Source of the DNA: Paracoccaceae bacterium
GTDB lineage: Bacteria; Pseudomonadota; Alphaproteobacteria; Rhodobacterales; Rhodobacteraceae
Direction: 5' to 3'
NCBI GenBank assembly: GCA_026989055.1
Contig: JALSKC010000017.1
Location: forward strand, 1-64,000
Length of the DNA: 64,000 nt
Position numbers and translations under genes: made by a program
Notes under the pieces: generated by a model
Seen by the model: the letters and a program-made list of their open reading frames with translations, nothing else
Databases searched by the model: none
What the model was told of the DNA's origin: nothing
Shown here: positions 24,515 through 34,002 of the stretch, piece after piece
How the letters are laid out: each line of letters begins with the position of its first letter
How positions within the stretch are numbered: the stretch's first letter is position 1

Positions 24515-27481
24515 ATGACCGAACCCGCCCCGAACACCCGCCCTGGCGCCTCATCCGCCCTTCAGGGGCACAACGCTGCCTATATCGAACAGCTCCACGC
24601 CCGTTACGCCACCGATCCGAACGCGGTTGACGAAAGCTGGCGCGAATTCTTCCGCCAGCTGGGCGACAGCCCGGTGGATGCGCGGCGCGAGGCCGCCGGC
24701 CCCTCCTGGGCCCGTGCCGACTGGCCTCCGCAGCCTTCCGACGAGCTGACCGCCGCGCTCGATGGCCAGTGGCCCCCGGAGGCGTCGGAAAGGGAGGCCC
24801 GCGCCGCCGGGGAGAAGATCCGCGCCAGGGCCGCACGGTCGGGCGTCGAACTGTCCGATCAGGCGGTGCGCCGGGCGGTTCTGGACAGCATCCGCGCCCT
24901 GATGCTGATCCGCGCCTACCGGATCCGCGGCCATCTGGCCGCCGATCTCGACCCGCTGGGCCTGCGCCCGCACAGCGACCACCCCGAGCTGAACCCGGCC
25001 TCCTACGGCTTCACCGAAGCCGACATGGACCGCCCGATCTTCATCGACAACGTGCTCGGGCTGGAAATCGCCACCATGCGCCAGATCGTCGATATCGTGC
25101 AGCGCACCTATTGTGGCACCTTCGCGCTGCAATACATGCACATCTCGGATCCGGAGCAGTCGTCCTGGCTCAAGGAGCGGATCGAGGGCTACGGCAAGGA
25201 AATCCAGTTCACCCGCGAGGGCCGCAAGGCGATCCTGAACAAGCTGGTCGAGGCCGAGGGCTTCGAGAAGTTCCTGCATGTCAAGTACATGGGCACCAAA
25301 CGGTTCGGCCTGGACGGGGCCGAAAGCCTGATCCCGGCGATGGAGCAGATCATCAAGCGCGGCGGCGCGCTCGGGGTCAGGGAAATCGTGATCGGCATGC
25401 CCCACCGGGGCCGGCTGAACATCCTGGCCAACGTGATGGGCAAGCCCTACCGTGCCATATTCAACGAGTTCCAGGGCGGCAGTTTCAAACCCGATGACGT
25501 GGACGGCTCGGGAGATGTGAAATACCACCTGGGCGCCAGCTCCGACCGCGAATTCGACGGCAACAGGGTGCATCTTTCGCTCACCGCCAACCCCTCGCAC
25601 CTCGAAGCGGTCAACCCGGTCGTCCTGGGCAAGGCCCGCGCCAAGCAGGCGCAGCTGGGCGATGCCGAGCGCAGCCAGGTTCTGCCGCTGCTGCTGCATG
25701 GCGATGCCGCCTTCGCCGGCCAGGGGGTGGTGGCCGAGTGCTTCGGGCTTTCCGGGCTGGTGGGCCACCGAACCGGCGGCACCATGCATATCGTGATCAA
25801 CAACCAGATCGGCTTTACCACCGCGCCGCATTTCAGCCGATCCTCGCCCTATCCCACCGATATCGCGCTGATGGTCGAGGCGCCGATCTTCCACGTCAAC
25901 GGCGACGATCCGGAAGCGGTGGTGCACGCCGCAAAGGTGGCCACCGAGTTCCGCCAGAAGTTCCACAAGGACGTGGTGATCGACATCTTCTGCTACCGCC
26001 GCTTCGGCCATAACGAGGGCGACGAGCCGATGTTCACCAATCCGCTGATGTACAAGCGGATCAAGAAGCACAAGACGACGCTGCAGCTCTATACCGAGCG
26101 GCTGGTGCAGGACGGGCTGATCCCCGAGGGCGAGATCGAGGACATGAAGGCTGCCTTCCAGGCGCATCTGAACGACGAATTCGAGATCAGCAAGGACTAC
26201 CGCCCCAACAAGGCCGACTGGCTGGATGGCCGCTGGTCGCACCTGGACCGGCACGGCGAGGAATACCAGCGGGGCCAGACGGCGATTCCGCCCGAAACCA
26301 TGGCCGAGATCGGCCGCGCGCTCACCACCCTGCCCGAGGGCTTCCCCGTGCACCGGACGGTCGCCCGGCTGCTCGAGACCAGGAAGAAGATGTTCGACAG
26401 CGGTCGCGGTTTCGACTGGGCCACCGCCGAGGCGCTGGCCTTCGGCTCGCTGCTGCTGGAGAACTACCCGGTGCGCCTGGCCGGGCAGGACAGCACGCGC
26501 GGCACCTTCAGCCAGCGTCATTCGGGCATCATCGACCAGGAAAACGAGGAACGCTACTATCCGCTGAACCACATCCGCGACGGGCAGGCCCGCTTCGAGG
26601 TGATCGATTCGATGCTCTCGGAATACGCGGTTCTGGGCTTCGAATACGGCTACAGCCTGGCCGAACCCAACGCGCTGGTTCTGTGGGAGGCCCAGTTCGG
26701 CGATTTCGCCAACGGGGCGCAGATAATGTTCGACCAATTCATCAGTTCCGGCGAACGCAAGTGGCTGCGGATGTCGGGCCTCGTGGTGCTGCTGCCGCAT
26801 GGCTACGAGGGCCAGGGGCCGGAGCATTCCTCGGCCCGGCTCGAGCGCTTCCTCCAGATGAGCGCCGAGGACAACTGGATCGTCGCCAACTGCACCACGC
26901 CGGCCAACTACTTCCACATCCTGCGCCGGCAGCTGCACCGCACCTTCCGCAAGCCGCTGATCCTGATGACCCCGAAATCTCTCCTGCGCCACAGGATGGC
27001 GGTATCGGCGGCCGAGGATTTCACCACCGGATCCAGCTTTCACCGGGTTCTGTGGGACGACGCCCAGAAGGGCAACTCCGACACCCGGCTGGTCCCGGAC
27101 AACAAGATCAGACGGGTGGTGATGTGCTCGGGCAAGGTTTACTACGACCTGCTGGCCGAACGCGACGCCCGCGGCATCGACGATATCTACCTGCTGCGCA
27201 TCGAACAGTTCTACCCCTTCCCGGCGCTGTCGATGGTCAAGGAACTGTCGCGCTTCAAGCAGGCCGAAATGGTCTGGTGCCAGGAAGAACCCAAGAACCA
27301 GGGCGCCTGGAGCTTCATCGAGCCGAACATCGAATGGGTGCTGACAAGGATCGAGGCCGAGCGTACCCGCCCCGCCTATGTCGGCCGTCCGGCCGCCGCC
27401 TCGCCGGCGACCGGGCTCGGCAGCCAGCACAAGGAACAACAGGAAGCGCTGCTCAACGCCGCGCTGAGCATCGAGGGATAA
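24515..27481 (+). CDS. sucA: 2-Oxoglutarate dehydrogenase E1 component
   Basis: Thiamine-diphosphate-dependent decarboxylase of the 2-oxoglutarate dehydrogenase complex. At 988 residues it is slightly longer than the enterobacterial enzyme but normal for this order. Seen: the N-terminal E2-binding segment (HNAAYIEQLHARYATDP), the GMPHRGRLNIL region, the ThDP motif beginning GDAAFAGQG and ending INNQIGFTT, and the transketolase-like C-terminal part (GYEGQGPEHSSARLERFLQ). The ATG follows GAAGGAAGC. Followed at 6 bp by sucB. Confidence 0.97.
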   Translation: MTEPAPNTRPGASSALQGHNAAYIEQLHARYATDPNAVDESWREFFRQLGDSPVDARREAAGPSWARADWPPQPSDELTAALDGQWPPEASEREARAAGEKIRARAARSGVELSDQAVRRAVLDSIRALMLIRAYRIRGHLAADLDPLGLRPHSDHPELNPASYGFTEADMDRPIFIDNVLGLEIATMRQIVDIVQRTYCGTFALQYMHISDPEQSSWLKERIEGYGKEIQFTREGRKAILNKLVEAEGFEKFLHVKYMGTKRFGLDGAESLIPAMEQIIKRGGALGVREIVIGMPHRGRLNILANVMGKPYRAIFNEFQGGSFKPDDVDGSGDVKYHLGASSDREFDGNRVHLSLTANPSHLEAVNPVVLGKARAKQAQLGDAERSQVLPLLLHGDAAFAGQGVVAECFGLSGLVGHRTGGTMHIVINNQIGFTTAPHFSRSSPYPTDIALMVEAPIFHVNGDDPEAVVHAAKVATEFRQKFHKDVVIDIFCYRRFGHNEGDEPMFTNPLMYKRIKKHKTTLQLYTERLVQDGLIPEGEIEDMKAAFQAHLNDEFEISKDYRPNKADWLDGRWSHLDRHGEEYQRGQTAIPPETMAEIGRALTTLPEGFPVHRTVARLLETRKKMFDSGRGFDWATAEALAFGSLLLENYPVRLAGQDSTRGTFSQRHSGIIDQENEERYYPLNHIRDGQARFEVIDSMLSEYAVLGFEYGYSLAEPNALVLWEAQFGDFANGAQIMFDQFISSGERKWLRMSGLVVLLPHGYEGQGPEHSSARLERFLQMSAEDNWIVANCTTPANYFHILRRQLHRTFRKPLILMTPKSLLRHRMAVSAAEDFTTGSSFHRVLWDDAQKGNSDTRLVPDNKIRRVVMCSGKVYYDLLAERDARGIDDIYLLRIEQFYPFPALSMVKELSRFKQAEMVWCQEEPKNQGAWSFIEPNIEWVLTRIEAERTRPAYVGRPAAASPATGLGSQHKEQQEALLNAALSIEG

Positions 27482-27487
27482 CGGATC

Positions 27488-28711
27488 ATGTCCACGGAAG
27501 TTCGCGTGCCCACCCTGGGAGAAAGCGTCACCGAAGCTACCGTCGCCACCTGGTTCAAGCAACCGGGAGATACGGTAGCGGTCGATGAAATGCTGTGCGA
27601 GTTGGAAACCGACAAGGTGACGGTCGAAGTGCCGGCGCCGGTTGCCGGCGTGCTCGGCCGGATTGCCGCCCCCGAAGGCGAGACGGTCGCCGTCGATGCC
27701 CTTCTGGCGGTGATCGAGGAGGGCGCCACCGCCCCTGCCGCCGAGGCCGCCACCCCGGCGCCCGGGCCGGCCGCATCCCCCGCCTCCCCGCCGGGAGGGG
27801 ACATCGAGCATGCCCCTGCTGCGCGCAAGGCGATGGCCGAGGCCGGGTTGAGCCCGGAGCAGGTGCAGGGCACGGGCCGCGACGGCCGGATCATGAAGGA
27901 AGACGTGGCCCGGGCCGTGGCCGCCGGAGCACCGGCCGCAGCGCCGGCCGCCGAAACCGCGCCACCTCCCCCCGCCGCGGCGCCGCGCCCCCCGGTTGCC
28001 GCTGAAGACGAGGCCCGCGAGGAGCGGGTCAGGATGACCCGCCTGCGCCAGACCATCGCGCGGCGCCTGAAGGAGGCTCAGAACACCGCGGCGATCCTGA
28101 CCACCTACAACGAGGTGGACATGTCGGCGGTGATGGAGCTGCGCGACAGCTACAAGGAGCTGTTCCTGAAGAAGCACGGGGTGAAGCTCGGTTTCATGTC
28201 CTTCTTCACCAGGGCCTGCGTGCACGCGCTCAAGGAAGTGCCCGAAGTCAACGCCGAGATCGACGGAGACGAGATCGTCTACAAGCACTATGTCCACATG
28301 GGAATCGCGGTGGGCACGCCCTCGGGGCTGGTGGTTCCGGTGATCCGCAACGCCGACCGGATGTCCTTTGCCGAGATCGAGAAGGCGATTGCCGAAAAGG
28401 GCGCCCGCGCCCGCGACGGCAAGCTGTCGATGGAGGAAATGACCGGCGGAACCTTCACCATCTCCAACGGCGGGGTTTACGGCTCGCTCATGTCCTCGCC
28501 GATCCTGAACCCGCCGCAGTCGGGGATCCTCGGCATGCACAAGATCCAGGATCGCCCGGTCGCCATCGGCGGTGAAGTGGTGATCCGGCCGATGATGTAT
28601 CTTGCGCTGAGCTACGACCACCGTATCGTGGACGGCAAGGGCGCGGTGACCTTTCTGGTGCGGGTGAAGGAGGCGCTCGAAGATCCGCGCCGCCTGCTGA
28701 TGGATCTCTAG
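27488..28711 (+). CDS. sucB: Dihydrolipoyl succinyltransferase E2 component
   Basis: Core of the 2-oxoglutarate dehydrogenase complex. The 407-residue protein has one lipoyl domain (lipoylated Lys43 in ETDKVTVEV), a Pro/Ala-rich linker, a peripheral-subunit-binding domain around residues 112-147 ([19 protein letters not shown]), another Ala/Pro linker, and the acetyltransferase-type catalytic domain ending with [13 protein letters not shown] (catalytic His378 and Asp382). A single lipoyl domain and order sucA-sucB favour the succinyl- over the acetyltransferase. Confidence 0.96.
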   Translation: MSTEVRVPTLGESVTEATVATWFKQPGDTVAVDEMLCELETDKVTVEVPAPVAGVLGRIAAPEGETVAVDALLAVIEEGATAPAAEAATPAPGPAASPASPPGGDIEHAPAARKAMAEAGLSPEQVQGTGRDGRIMKEDVARAVAAGAPAAAPAAETAPPPPAAAPRPPVAAEDEAREERVRMTRLRQTIARRLKEAQNTAAILTTYNEVDMSAVMELRDSYKELFLKKHGVKLGFMSFFTRACVHALKEVPEVNAEIDGDEIVYKHYVHMGIAVGTPSGLVVPVIRNADRMSFAEIEKAIAEKGARARDGKLSMEEMTGGTFTISNGGVYGSLMSSPILNPPQSGILGMHKIQDRPVAIGGEVVIRPMMYLALSYDHRIVDGKGAVTFLVRVKEALEDPRRLLMDL

Positions 28712-28731
28712 GCGCGGCGAAAGGGCAGACC

Positions 28732-29121
28732 ATGTTCGACAACGAGCTTGCCATTCTGGGCCTCTACGGGCTGCTGGTGGCACTGACCATCCTGCTGCAG
28801 GCCTCCGGGGCCTTTGCCCAGCTGGGCATGGGCTACCTGCTGTCGGCCCGCGACGAACGGCGCAGCCTGAGCGGCATCACGGGGCGGATCGAGCGGGCAG
28901 TGAACAATTCGGCCATCGCCATGGCCCTGTTCGCGCCGGCGGTGCTGATCCTGGCCGCAAAGGATTCCTTCAGCGCATCCAGTCTGCAGGCGGCGCAGCT
29001 GTTCCTGATCGCCCGGCTCGTCTACCTGCCGGCCTATGCCTTCGGCATCACCGGCCTGCGCACGCTGGCCTGGCTGGCCGGCTTCGGCGCGACCGTCGTC
29101 CTCTACCTTCTCGGCCTGTGA
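28732..29121 (+). CDS. MAPEG family membrane protein
   Basis: A 129-residue protein with four hydrophobic helices, belonging to the membrane-associated eicosanoid/glutathione metabolism (MAPEG) family. The signature region is RIERAVNNSAIAMALFAPAV, with the conserved R-N-E/S-like loop, and LVYLPAYAFGI near helix 3-4. Bacterial members may have glutathione transferase or peroxidase activity, but most are untested. It sits between sucB (20 bp) and lpd (83 bp) and is probably in the same transcript. Confidence 0.8.
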   Translation: MFDNELAILGLYGLLVALTILLQASGAFAQLGMGYLLSARDERRSLSGITGRIERAVNNSAIAMALFAPAVLILAAKDSFSASSLQAAQLFLIARLVYLPAYAFGITGLRTLAWLAGFGATVVLYLLGL

Positions 29122-29204
29122 CAGGCCACAACGCAACGGGCGGGCAGCGGGCGGCATGATGCATCGGGCACTCCATTCCGCCCGCTCCGCCGCAGGAGAT
29201 ATCA

Positions 29205-30593
29205 ATGGCCAATTATGACGTGATCATCATCGGCGCCGGCCCCGGCGGCTATGTCTGCGCCATCCGCTGCGCCCAGCTGGGTCTGAAAACCGCGGTGGTC
29301 GAGGGGCGAGACACGCTCGGCGGTACCTGCCTGAACGTGGGCTGCATCCCCTCCAAGGCGCTTCTGCACGCCACCCACAGCCTGCACGAGGCCGAGCACA
29401 ACTTCGCCAGGATGGGGCTGAAGGGCAAATCCCCCTCGGTGGACTGGCCGCAGATGCAGGCCTACAAGGAGGAAGTCGTCGCCCAGAACACCAGGGGCAT
29501 CGAGTTCCTGTTCAAGAAGAACGGGATCGACTGGCTGAAGGGCTGGGGCTCGATCCCGGCGCCGGGCCAGGTGCAGGTGGGCGAGGAGGTGCACGAAGCC
29601 AGGAACATCGTCATCGCCACAGGTTCCGAACCGGCCACGATCCCCGGCGTCGAGATCGACGAAAAGCGGGTGGTCTCCTCTACCGGCGCGCTGTCGCTGG
29701 CGAAACCGCCGCGCAGGATGGTGGTGATCGGCGCCGGCGTGATCGGGCTGGAACTGGGCTCGGTCTATGCGCGCCTCGGGGCCGAGGTGACGGTGGTCGA
29801 ATATCTCGACGCGATCGCTCCGGGCATGGACAGGGACGTGCAGAAGACCCTGCAGAGGATCCTGAAAAAACAGGGGCTCCAGTTCATCCTCGGCGCCGAG
29901 GTCCAGGGCGTGAGCAGCACCAGGACCAAGGCCAGGGTCACCTGCCGGCTGAAAAGGGACGGCTCGGAAACGGTGCTGGATGCGGATGTCGTGCTGGTCG
30001 CCACCGGGCGCAGGCCGTTTACCGACGGGCTCGGGCTCGATGCGCTGGGCGTCGCCATGAGCGAGCGCGGCCGGATCGCCACCGACGCGCACTGGGCCAC
30101 CAACATCCCCGGCATCTACGCCATCGGCGACGCGATCGAAGGCCCGATGCTGGCCCACAAGGCCGAGGACGAAGGCATGGCGGTGGCCGAGGTGCTGGCC
30201 GGCAAGGCGGGCCACGTGAACTACGCGGTGATCCCCGGCGTGATCTACACCACCCCCGAGGTCGCCAGCGTCGGCGCAACCGAACAGGCGCTGAAGGACG
30301 CGGGCCGCGCCTGCAAGGTAGGCAAGTTTTCCTACATGGGCAATGCGCGCGCCAAGGCCGTGTTCCAGGCCGAGGGCTTCGTGAAGATCCTCGCAGACGC
30401 CGAGACCGACCGCATCCTGGGCGCCCATGTCATCGGCCCGGCGGCGGGCGAGATCATCCACGAGATCTGCGTGGCGATGGAATTCGGCGCCTCGGCCGAG
30501 GATCTGGCACTGACCTGCCACGCCCACCCCACCTGGTCGGAAGCGGTGCGCGAAGCAGCGCTCGCCTGCGGCGACGGGCCGATCCACGCCTGA
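29205..30593 (+). CDS. lpd: Dihydrolipoamide dehydrogenase E3 component
   Basis: Flavoprotein that reoxidises the lipoyl groups of SucB and passes electrons to NAD. The 462-residue protein begins with the FAD motif [20 protein letters not shown]; the redox disulfide is Cys42-Cys47 (TCLNVGC). The NAD motif [19 protein letters not shown] is in the middle, and the C-terminal HAHPTWSEA holds the catalytic His/Glu pair. AGGAG precedes the ATG. Being last in sucCD-sucAB-lpd, it probably serves this complex. Convergent with the GntR gene; no clear terminator is seen in the 116-bp gap. Confidence 0.96.
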   Translation: MANYDVIIIGAGPGGYVCAIRCAQLGLKTAVVEGRDTLGGTCLNVGCIPSKALLHATHSLHEAEHNFARMGLKGKSPSVDWPQMQAYKEEVVAQNTRGIEFLFKKNGIDWLKGWGSIPAPGQVQVGEEVHEARNIVIATGSEPATIPGVEIDEKRVVSSTGALSLAKPPRRMVVIGAGVIGLELGSVYARLGAEVTVVEYLDAIAPGMDRDVQKTLQRILKKQGLQFILGAEVQGVSSTRTKARVTCRLKRDGSETVLDADVVLVATGRRPFTDGLGLDALGVAMSERGRIATDAHWATNIPGIYAIGDAIEGPMLAHKAEDEGMAVAEVLAGKAGHVNYAVIPGVIYTTPEVASVGATEQALKDAGRACKVGKFSYMGNARAKAVFQAEGFVKILADAETDRILGAHVIGPAAGEIIHEICVAMEFGASAEDLALTCHAHPTWSEAVREAALACGDGPIHA

Positions 30594-30709
30594 TCTCAGC
30601 CCCCGATCGCCGCCCCGATCCGCCGCCCCGGACGCTCGGCACCGGCGCGCACCCTCCGGGGGGCCGCCGGCCAGAGGCGGGCGGGCGGCGCCGAGAGCCT
30701 CCGCTCCGC

Positions 30710-31360
30710 TCAGGCTACCAGCATCCGCAGCCCCTGCGTCACATCCGTGCGCACGGCCAGCCGCAGCCCCGGTTCGTCGCCGGCCCGCAGGGCGGCCACG
30801 ATGGTGCGGTGATGCCTCGGCACCGCAGTGCGCTGCAACCGACCGTAGAGATGCCGCATGGTCGGCCCCAGCTGCAGCCAGACGGTTTCCACCATCGCCA
30901 GCATCGCCGGCGCCTGGGCGCGCAGGTAGAGCGTGCGGTGGAATTCCAGATTGGTCCGGATATAGCCGATCGCATCGCCCTTGGCGATAACCTCGGCCAG
31001 GGTCCGGTTGATCGCCTGCAGCCGGTCGTTCAGGGCCATGTGCGCCCGGGGCAGGGCACGCCCGGCCAGCTCCGGCTCCAGCAGGGCCCGGATCGCCGCC
31101 AGCTCCTCGATGCGCTCGTTGCTCAGTTCCGGGGTCGCGACCCGGCCGGAGACGCTCATCGTCAGCGCCCCCTCTGCCACCAGGCGGCGCACCGCCTCGC
31201 GCGCCGGCGTCATCGAGACACCGTATTGCCCCGCCAATCCGCGCAATGTCAGGGAATGACCGGGAGGCAGCTCGCCATGCATCACCCGCTGCCGCAGGCT
31301 GCGGTAGATCCGGTCATGAGCGAGGCTTGCGGTTTCCGGCGGACGCGGCGTGGCGAGCAT
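30710..31360 (-). CDS. GntR family regulator with FCD domain
   Basis: A 216-residue transcription factor. The N-terminal winged helix (residues about 14-75) has the expected SLRQRVMHGELPPG and YGVSMTPAREAVRRLVAEG segments; the C-terminal FCD domain (about 90-210) has the metal-binding histidines in LEFHRTLYLRA, TMRHLY and PRHHRTIV. FCD ligands are typically small organic acids. A TGTGATCACG box lies 8 bp upstream of the ATG, and the same box in pairs precedes sdhC and sucC; the gene is beside lpd. I infer that it controls TCA genes in response to an acid such as 2-oxoglutarate. A TCA regulator called AkgR is reported from R. sphaeroides; whether it is the same protein I cannot tell. Confidence 0.85.
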   Translation of the reverse strand: MLATPRPPETASLAHDRIYRSLRQRVMHGELPPGHSLTLRGLAGQYGVSMTPAREAVRRLVAEGALTMSVSGRVATPELSNERIEELAAIRALLEPELAGRALPRAHMALNDRLQAINRTLAEVIAKGDAIGYIRTNLEFHRTLYLRAQAPAMLAMVETVWLQLGPTMRHLYGRLQRTAVPRHHRTIVAALRAGDEPGLRLAVRTDVTQGLRMLVA

Positions 31361-31367
31361 GGCCCAA

Positions 31368-31377
31368 TGTGATCACG
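31368..31377. promoter_or_regulatory. TGTGATCACG box at the GntR gene start
   Basis: Exact 10-mer, overlapping the stop codon of the upstream YgjP-like gene and ending 8 bp before the GntR ATG. Binding here could block translation-start access or transcription reading in from upstream, consistent with autoregulation. A single box, unlike the pairs at sdh and suc. Confidence 0.5.
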
Positions 31378-32104
31378 GCCGGGCCGGGCTGTCAACCGCC
31401 CGCCCCTGCTCCCGGTCCTCGAACCGATAGGCATGCAGCAGTGCCGCGTTGTCGCGCAGCCAGCGGCGCGACGCCCGGAAGCCGGGGCTGATCCGCTCCA
31501 CCAGGGCCCAGAAGGCCGGAGAATGGTTCATCTCGCACAGATGCGCCATTTCATGGGCGGCCACATAGTCCAGCACCTCGGGCGGCGCCATGATCAGGCG
31601 CCAGGAGAACATCAGCCGCCCCCGGTCCGAGCAGGAGCCCCAGCGCGAGCGGGGATCGCGCAGGCTGATCTGCGCCGCCCGGCGCCCGAGCAGGGGGGCG
31701 TATCCGTCACATGCCGCCACCAGCCGACGGCGCGCCAGATCCCGGAACAGGGCCGCCACCCGCATCCCCGCCCGCCCGGAGCGCTCGGGCACCAGCACCG
31801 CCCCCTCCCGGATGCAGGCCGCCTCCACATCGACTGCCAGAACCGGCAGCATCCTGCCTTCGAAGGGGATCTCGGCTCCGATTCCCACCCGGATCGGTGG
31901 CGGACAGCGGGCAATCTGGCGCCTGATCCAGCCCTCCCGTTCGCGGGCGAATTCCAGAGCCGCACGACGCGGAGCCCAGCGCGGCATCGACAATGTAACC
32001 GTGCCGTCCAGCCTCGACACCCGCAGCGACAGCCGCCGCGCCGAAGCGCTCCGGCGCAGCCGCACCTCGAGCGGCGGATTGCCCTCCAGTATCAGCGGCT
32101 GCAT
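31373..32104 (-). CDS. YgjP-like (DUF45) zinc metallopeptidase
   Basis: A 243-residue protein of the YgjP/DUF45 family. The zinc motif HEMAH is at residues 184-188 with a further histidine at 194 (MNHSPAFW), and the family motif RWGSCS is at 154-159. Members are called SprT-like or M48-type metal-dependent hydrolases; the substrate is unknown. No signal peptide, so cytoplasmic. It is transcribed towards the GntR gene with a 12-bp gap, so the two may be one operon starting in the divergent region before 32326. Confidence 0.85.
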   Translation of the reverse strand: MQPLILEGNPPLEVRLRRSASARRLSLRVSRLDGTVTLSMPRWAPRRAALEFAREREGWIRRQIARCPPPIRVGIGAEIPFEGRMLPVLAVDVEAACIREGAVLVPERSGRAGMRVAALFRDLARRRLVAACDGYAPLLGRRAAQISLRDPRSRWGSCSDRGRLMFSWRLIMAPPEVLDYVAAHEMAHLCEMNHSPAFWALVERISPGFRASRRWLRDNAALLHAYRFEDREQGRAVDSPARP

Positions 32105-32226
32105 TCCCTATACCGTCTCTTTCCCTCTTTCCCCGCCCGCTGCGCCGGCCCCCGGGCGGAGCGGCCGCACCCCATGCGCCCTGCGCGCCGGCGTGTTGCC
32201 GCATGACATTGGCCGCCCCCTCCCGC

Positions 32227-32263
32227 GCTGTCAAACCGGATCGGAGCGAAAGGCTTTGACAGC
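32227..32263. promoter_or_regulatory. Inverted repeat in the divergent YgjP-FYDLN promoter region
   Basis: GCTGTCAAA (32227-32235) and TTTGACAGC (32255-32263) form a perfect 9-bp inverted repeat with 19 nt between. Each arm contains TTGACA facing outward, so they may be back-to-back -35 elements or one operator. A perfect GTCACGTGAC palindrome follows at 32291-32300. Confidence 0.5.
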
Positions 32264-32325
32264 CGCCTTCCGGTATGGCAGAGGCAGCCGGTCACGTGAC
32301 AGACGACTGGCAAAAGAGGTTTCAC

Positions 32326-32646
32326 ATGCCCAAGGAAGAATGGGGCGTCAAGCGGGTCTGCCCGACCACCGGCAAGCGCTTCTACGACCTCAACCGGACC
32401 CCGATCATCAGCCCCTATACCGGCGAAACCGTCGAGCTGGACGCCAATACCGGCACCCGGGTGGCGATCGCCGAGAAGGTGGAGGACAAGCTCGTCGAAC
32501 CCGATGCCGTGGAAGCCGATGTCCTGCTGGAAGAGGATGAGGTGGTCGATCCCGACATCGCCGACGACATCCTCGAGGAGGACGACGACGACACCGTGCC
32601 GCTGGAGGAAATCGCCGACGTGGCCAAGGACGACGAGGAAGGCTGA
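32326..32646 (+). CDS. FYDLN acid family protein (TIGR02300)
   Basis: A 106-residue, very acidic protein. The family signature FYDLNRTPIISPYTGE is at residues about 20-35 after an N-terminal MPKEEWGVKRVCPTTGKR segment; the C-terminal half is a run of Asp/Glu (for example LEEDDDDTVPLEE). Found in most alphaproteobacteria, function unknown; the CP-T-G part resembles a half zinc ribbon. I chose the ATG at 32326 with AGAGGT upstream; an earlier in-frame ATG at 32275 adds a non-conserved leader. Confidence 0.88.
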   Translation: MPKEEWGVKRVCPTTGKRFYDLNRTPIISPYTGETVELDANTGTRVAIAEKVEDKLVEPDAVEADVLLEEDEVVDPDIADDILEEDDDDTVPLEEIADVAKDDEEG

Positions 32647-32723
32647 GCGCGCGTTTTTCGCTTGATCTGCCTTTTCCCTTTCCCTAGATACACCGGGCGT
32701 GCGGCGCTCGCGCCGCGCCGAAA

Positions 32724-32799
<76 letters not shown>

Positions 32800-32806
32800 T
32801 CCCGCC

Positions 32807-32896
32807 GCCCGGAAGACCACCGCCCGAAAGACCACCGCCCGGAAGACCACGGCACGGCACCCCACCGCCCGGAAGGCCACCGCACGGCACCCCACC
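32807..32896. repeat. 15-bp tandem repeat, six copies, after tRNA-Ala
   Basis: Six contiguous 15-bp units beginning 8 bp after the tRNA. Units 1, 2, 3 and 5 are of type GCCCGGAAGACCACC; units 4 and 6 are identical to each other (GCACGGCACCCCACC), so the last two pairs look like a duplicated 30-bp block. Confidence 0.85.
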
Positions 32897-33106
32897 GCGC
32901 CGGATCAGCGTTTTGCGCGGAAAGCGCCATGTGCCCCCTGCCCCCACCCGATGCGGCGCCGCCCTCTCGGGCACAGCCCGCCGGAGAGCGCCCCGAACAT
33001 CCGGCCTGCGCTTTTTCTTGAATTTCCGGCCATGTTTTCCCAACATGCCGGAGTGGGCAGCGACCGGGCGAAGCGGCGATGCCCGGAAGCGAGACGGGAA
33101 AGACGG

Positions 33107-33727
33107 ATGATCGAACGCCGCAAGGTTCTGGCAGGCGGGCTTGCCGCCGCAGCGGGGGCGGCCCTGCCGGTCGGCGCGCATGAGCGCGGGGAAGGATACG
33201 AACTGCCGGAAGAGTTCATGCCGCGCCTGGTCAGGCTGAAAACCCGCCTCGAACCGGGCGAGCTGCATGTGGAACCGAACATCTTTGCCCTGTACTGGAC
33301 CCTTCCCGGAAACCGGGCCGTCCGCTACGCAGTGGGGATCGGCCGGAAGAATCTCTATCATCCCGGCACCTATTTCGTCGGAGACCGGAAGGAATGGCCC
33401 CCCTGGCGCCCGACGCCGGCGATGCTGGAGCGCGACCCGCAGGCCTATGCGGATTTTCTCGAAGGCGGAAAATACGAAGACGGCTGGATGCCCGGAGGAA
33501 TCGACAACCCCCTGGGCGCGCGGGCGCTCTACCTGCATCAGCCGGGACGCGGAGACACCTTCCTGCGCATCCACGGCACCAGTGATCCGCGCACGATCGG
33601 GGTTGCCGTTTCCAACGGATGCGCACGCCTGATCAACGAGCATGTGATCGACCTCTACGAAAGGGTCCCCCTCGGCACCAGGGTGGTCCTGCACCCGAAG
33701 GCCGGCGCCGGCCCGGCGCATTCCTAG
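33107..33727 (+). CDS. L,D-transpeptidase (YkuD family), probably Tat-exported
   Basis: Predicted periplasmic enzyme that makes 3-3 peptidoglycan cross-links or attaches proteins to the wall. The 206-residue protein begins MIERRKVLAGGLAAAAGAA, with twin arginines followed by a hydrophobic stretch, suggesting Tat rather than Sec export. The catalytic signature HGTSDPRTIGVAVSNGCAR is at residues 156-174, with His156, Cys172 and Arg174 intact. The ATG at 33107 follows GACGG; the longer frame upstream runs back into the tRNA and is rejected. Confidence 0.88.
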   Translation: MIERRKVLAGGLAAAAGAALPVGAHERGEGYELPEEFMPRLVRLKTRLEPGELHVEPNIFALYWTLPGNRAVRYAVGIGRKNLYHPGTYFVGDRKEWPPWRPTPAMLERDPQAYADFLEGGKYEDGWMPGGIDNPLGARALYLHQPGRGDTFLRIHGTSDPRTIGVAVSNGCARLINEHVIDLYERVPLGTRVVLHPKAGAGPAHS

Positions 33728-33764
33728 CACCTGCCGGATCCATCCGCATTCGGGCGAAACGCCC

Positions 33765-33917
33765 GGGCCGCCTGTTTTCGGGCCGCCTGTTTTCGGCATG
33801 TCCGAAAAGCCAGGGCCGGTTCCCGCTCCCAGGCGGCATGTCCAGGGGCGCGTTCCCGGGCACACCGCGTTCGGCGGGATCCCCCGTCCCCGGAACGCGC
33901 ACACCGGAACGCGCATA
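33765..33917. repeat. Two short tandem duplications downstream of the L,D-transpeptidase
   Basis: GGGCCGCCTGTTTTC twice at 33765-33794 (15 bp x 2) and CCGGAACGCGCACA/CCGGAACGCGCATA at 33890-33917 (14 bp x 2). Both lie in an 867-bp gap without an intact gene. Confidence 0.8.
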
Positions 33918-34002
33918 CCGAAACCCCGGATGCGGCGCCCTGCCGGAAGGGCGTGGCCGCGGCTTTCGGCAGGCGGCGACGGCACGGCGCGCCGATCATG
34001 CC

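Noticed and set aside
24551-28783. A 1410-codon open frame on the minus strand across sucA and sucB
   Set aside because: It is antisense to two clearly identified genes; high GC third positions keep the opposite frame free of stops, and the translation is His/Gly/Arg/Ala-rich with no domain.
32807-32896. CRISPR-like array after tRNA-Ala
   Set aside because: Units are contiguous 15-mers with no spacers and no cas genes nearby, so it is a simple tandem repeat.
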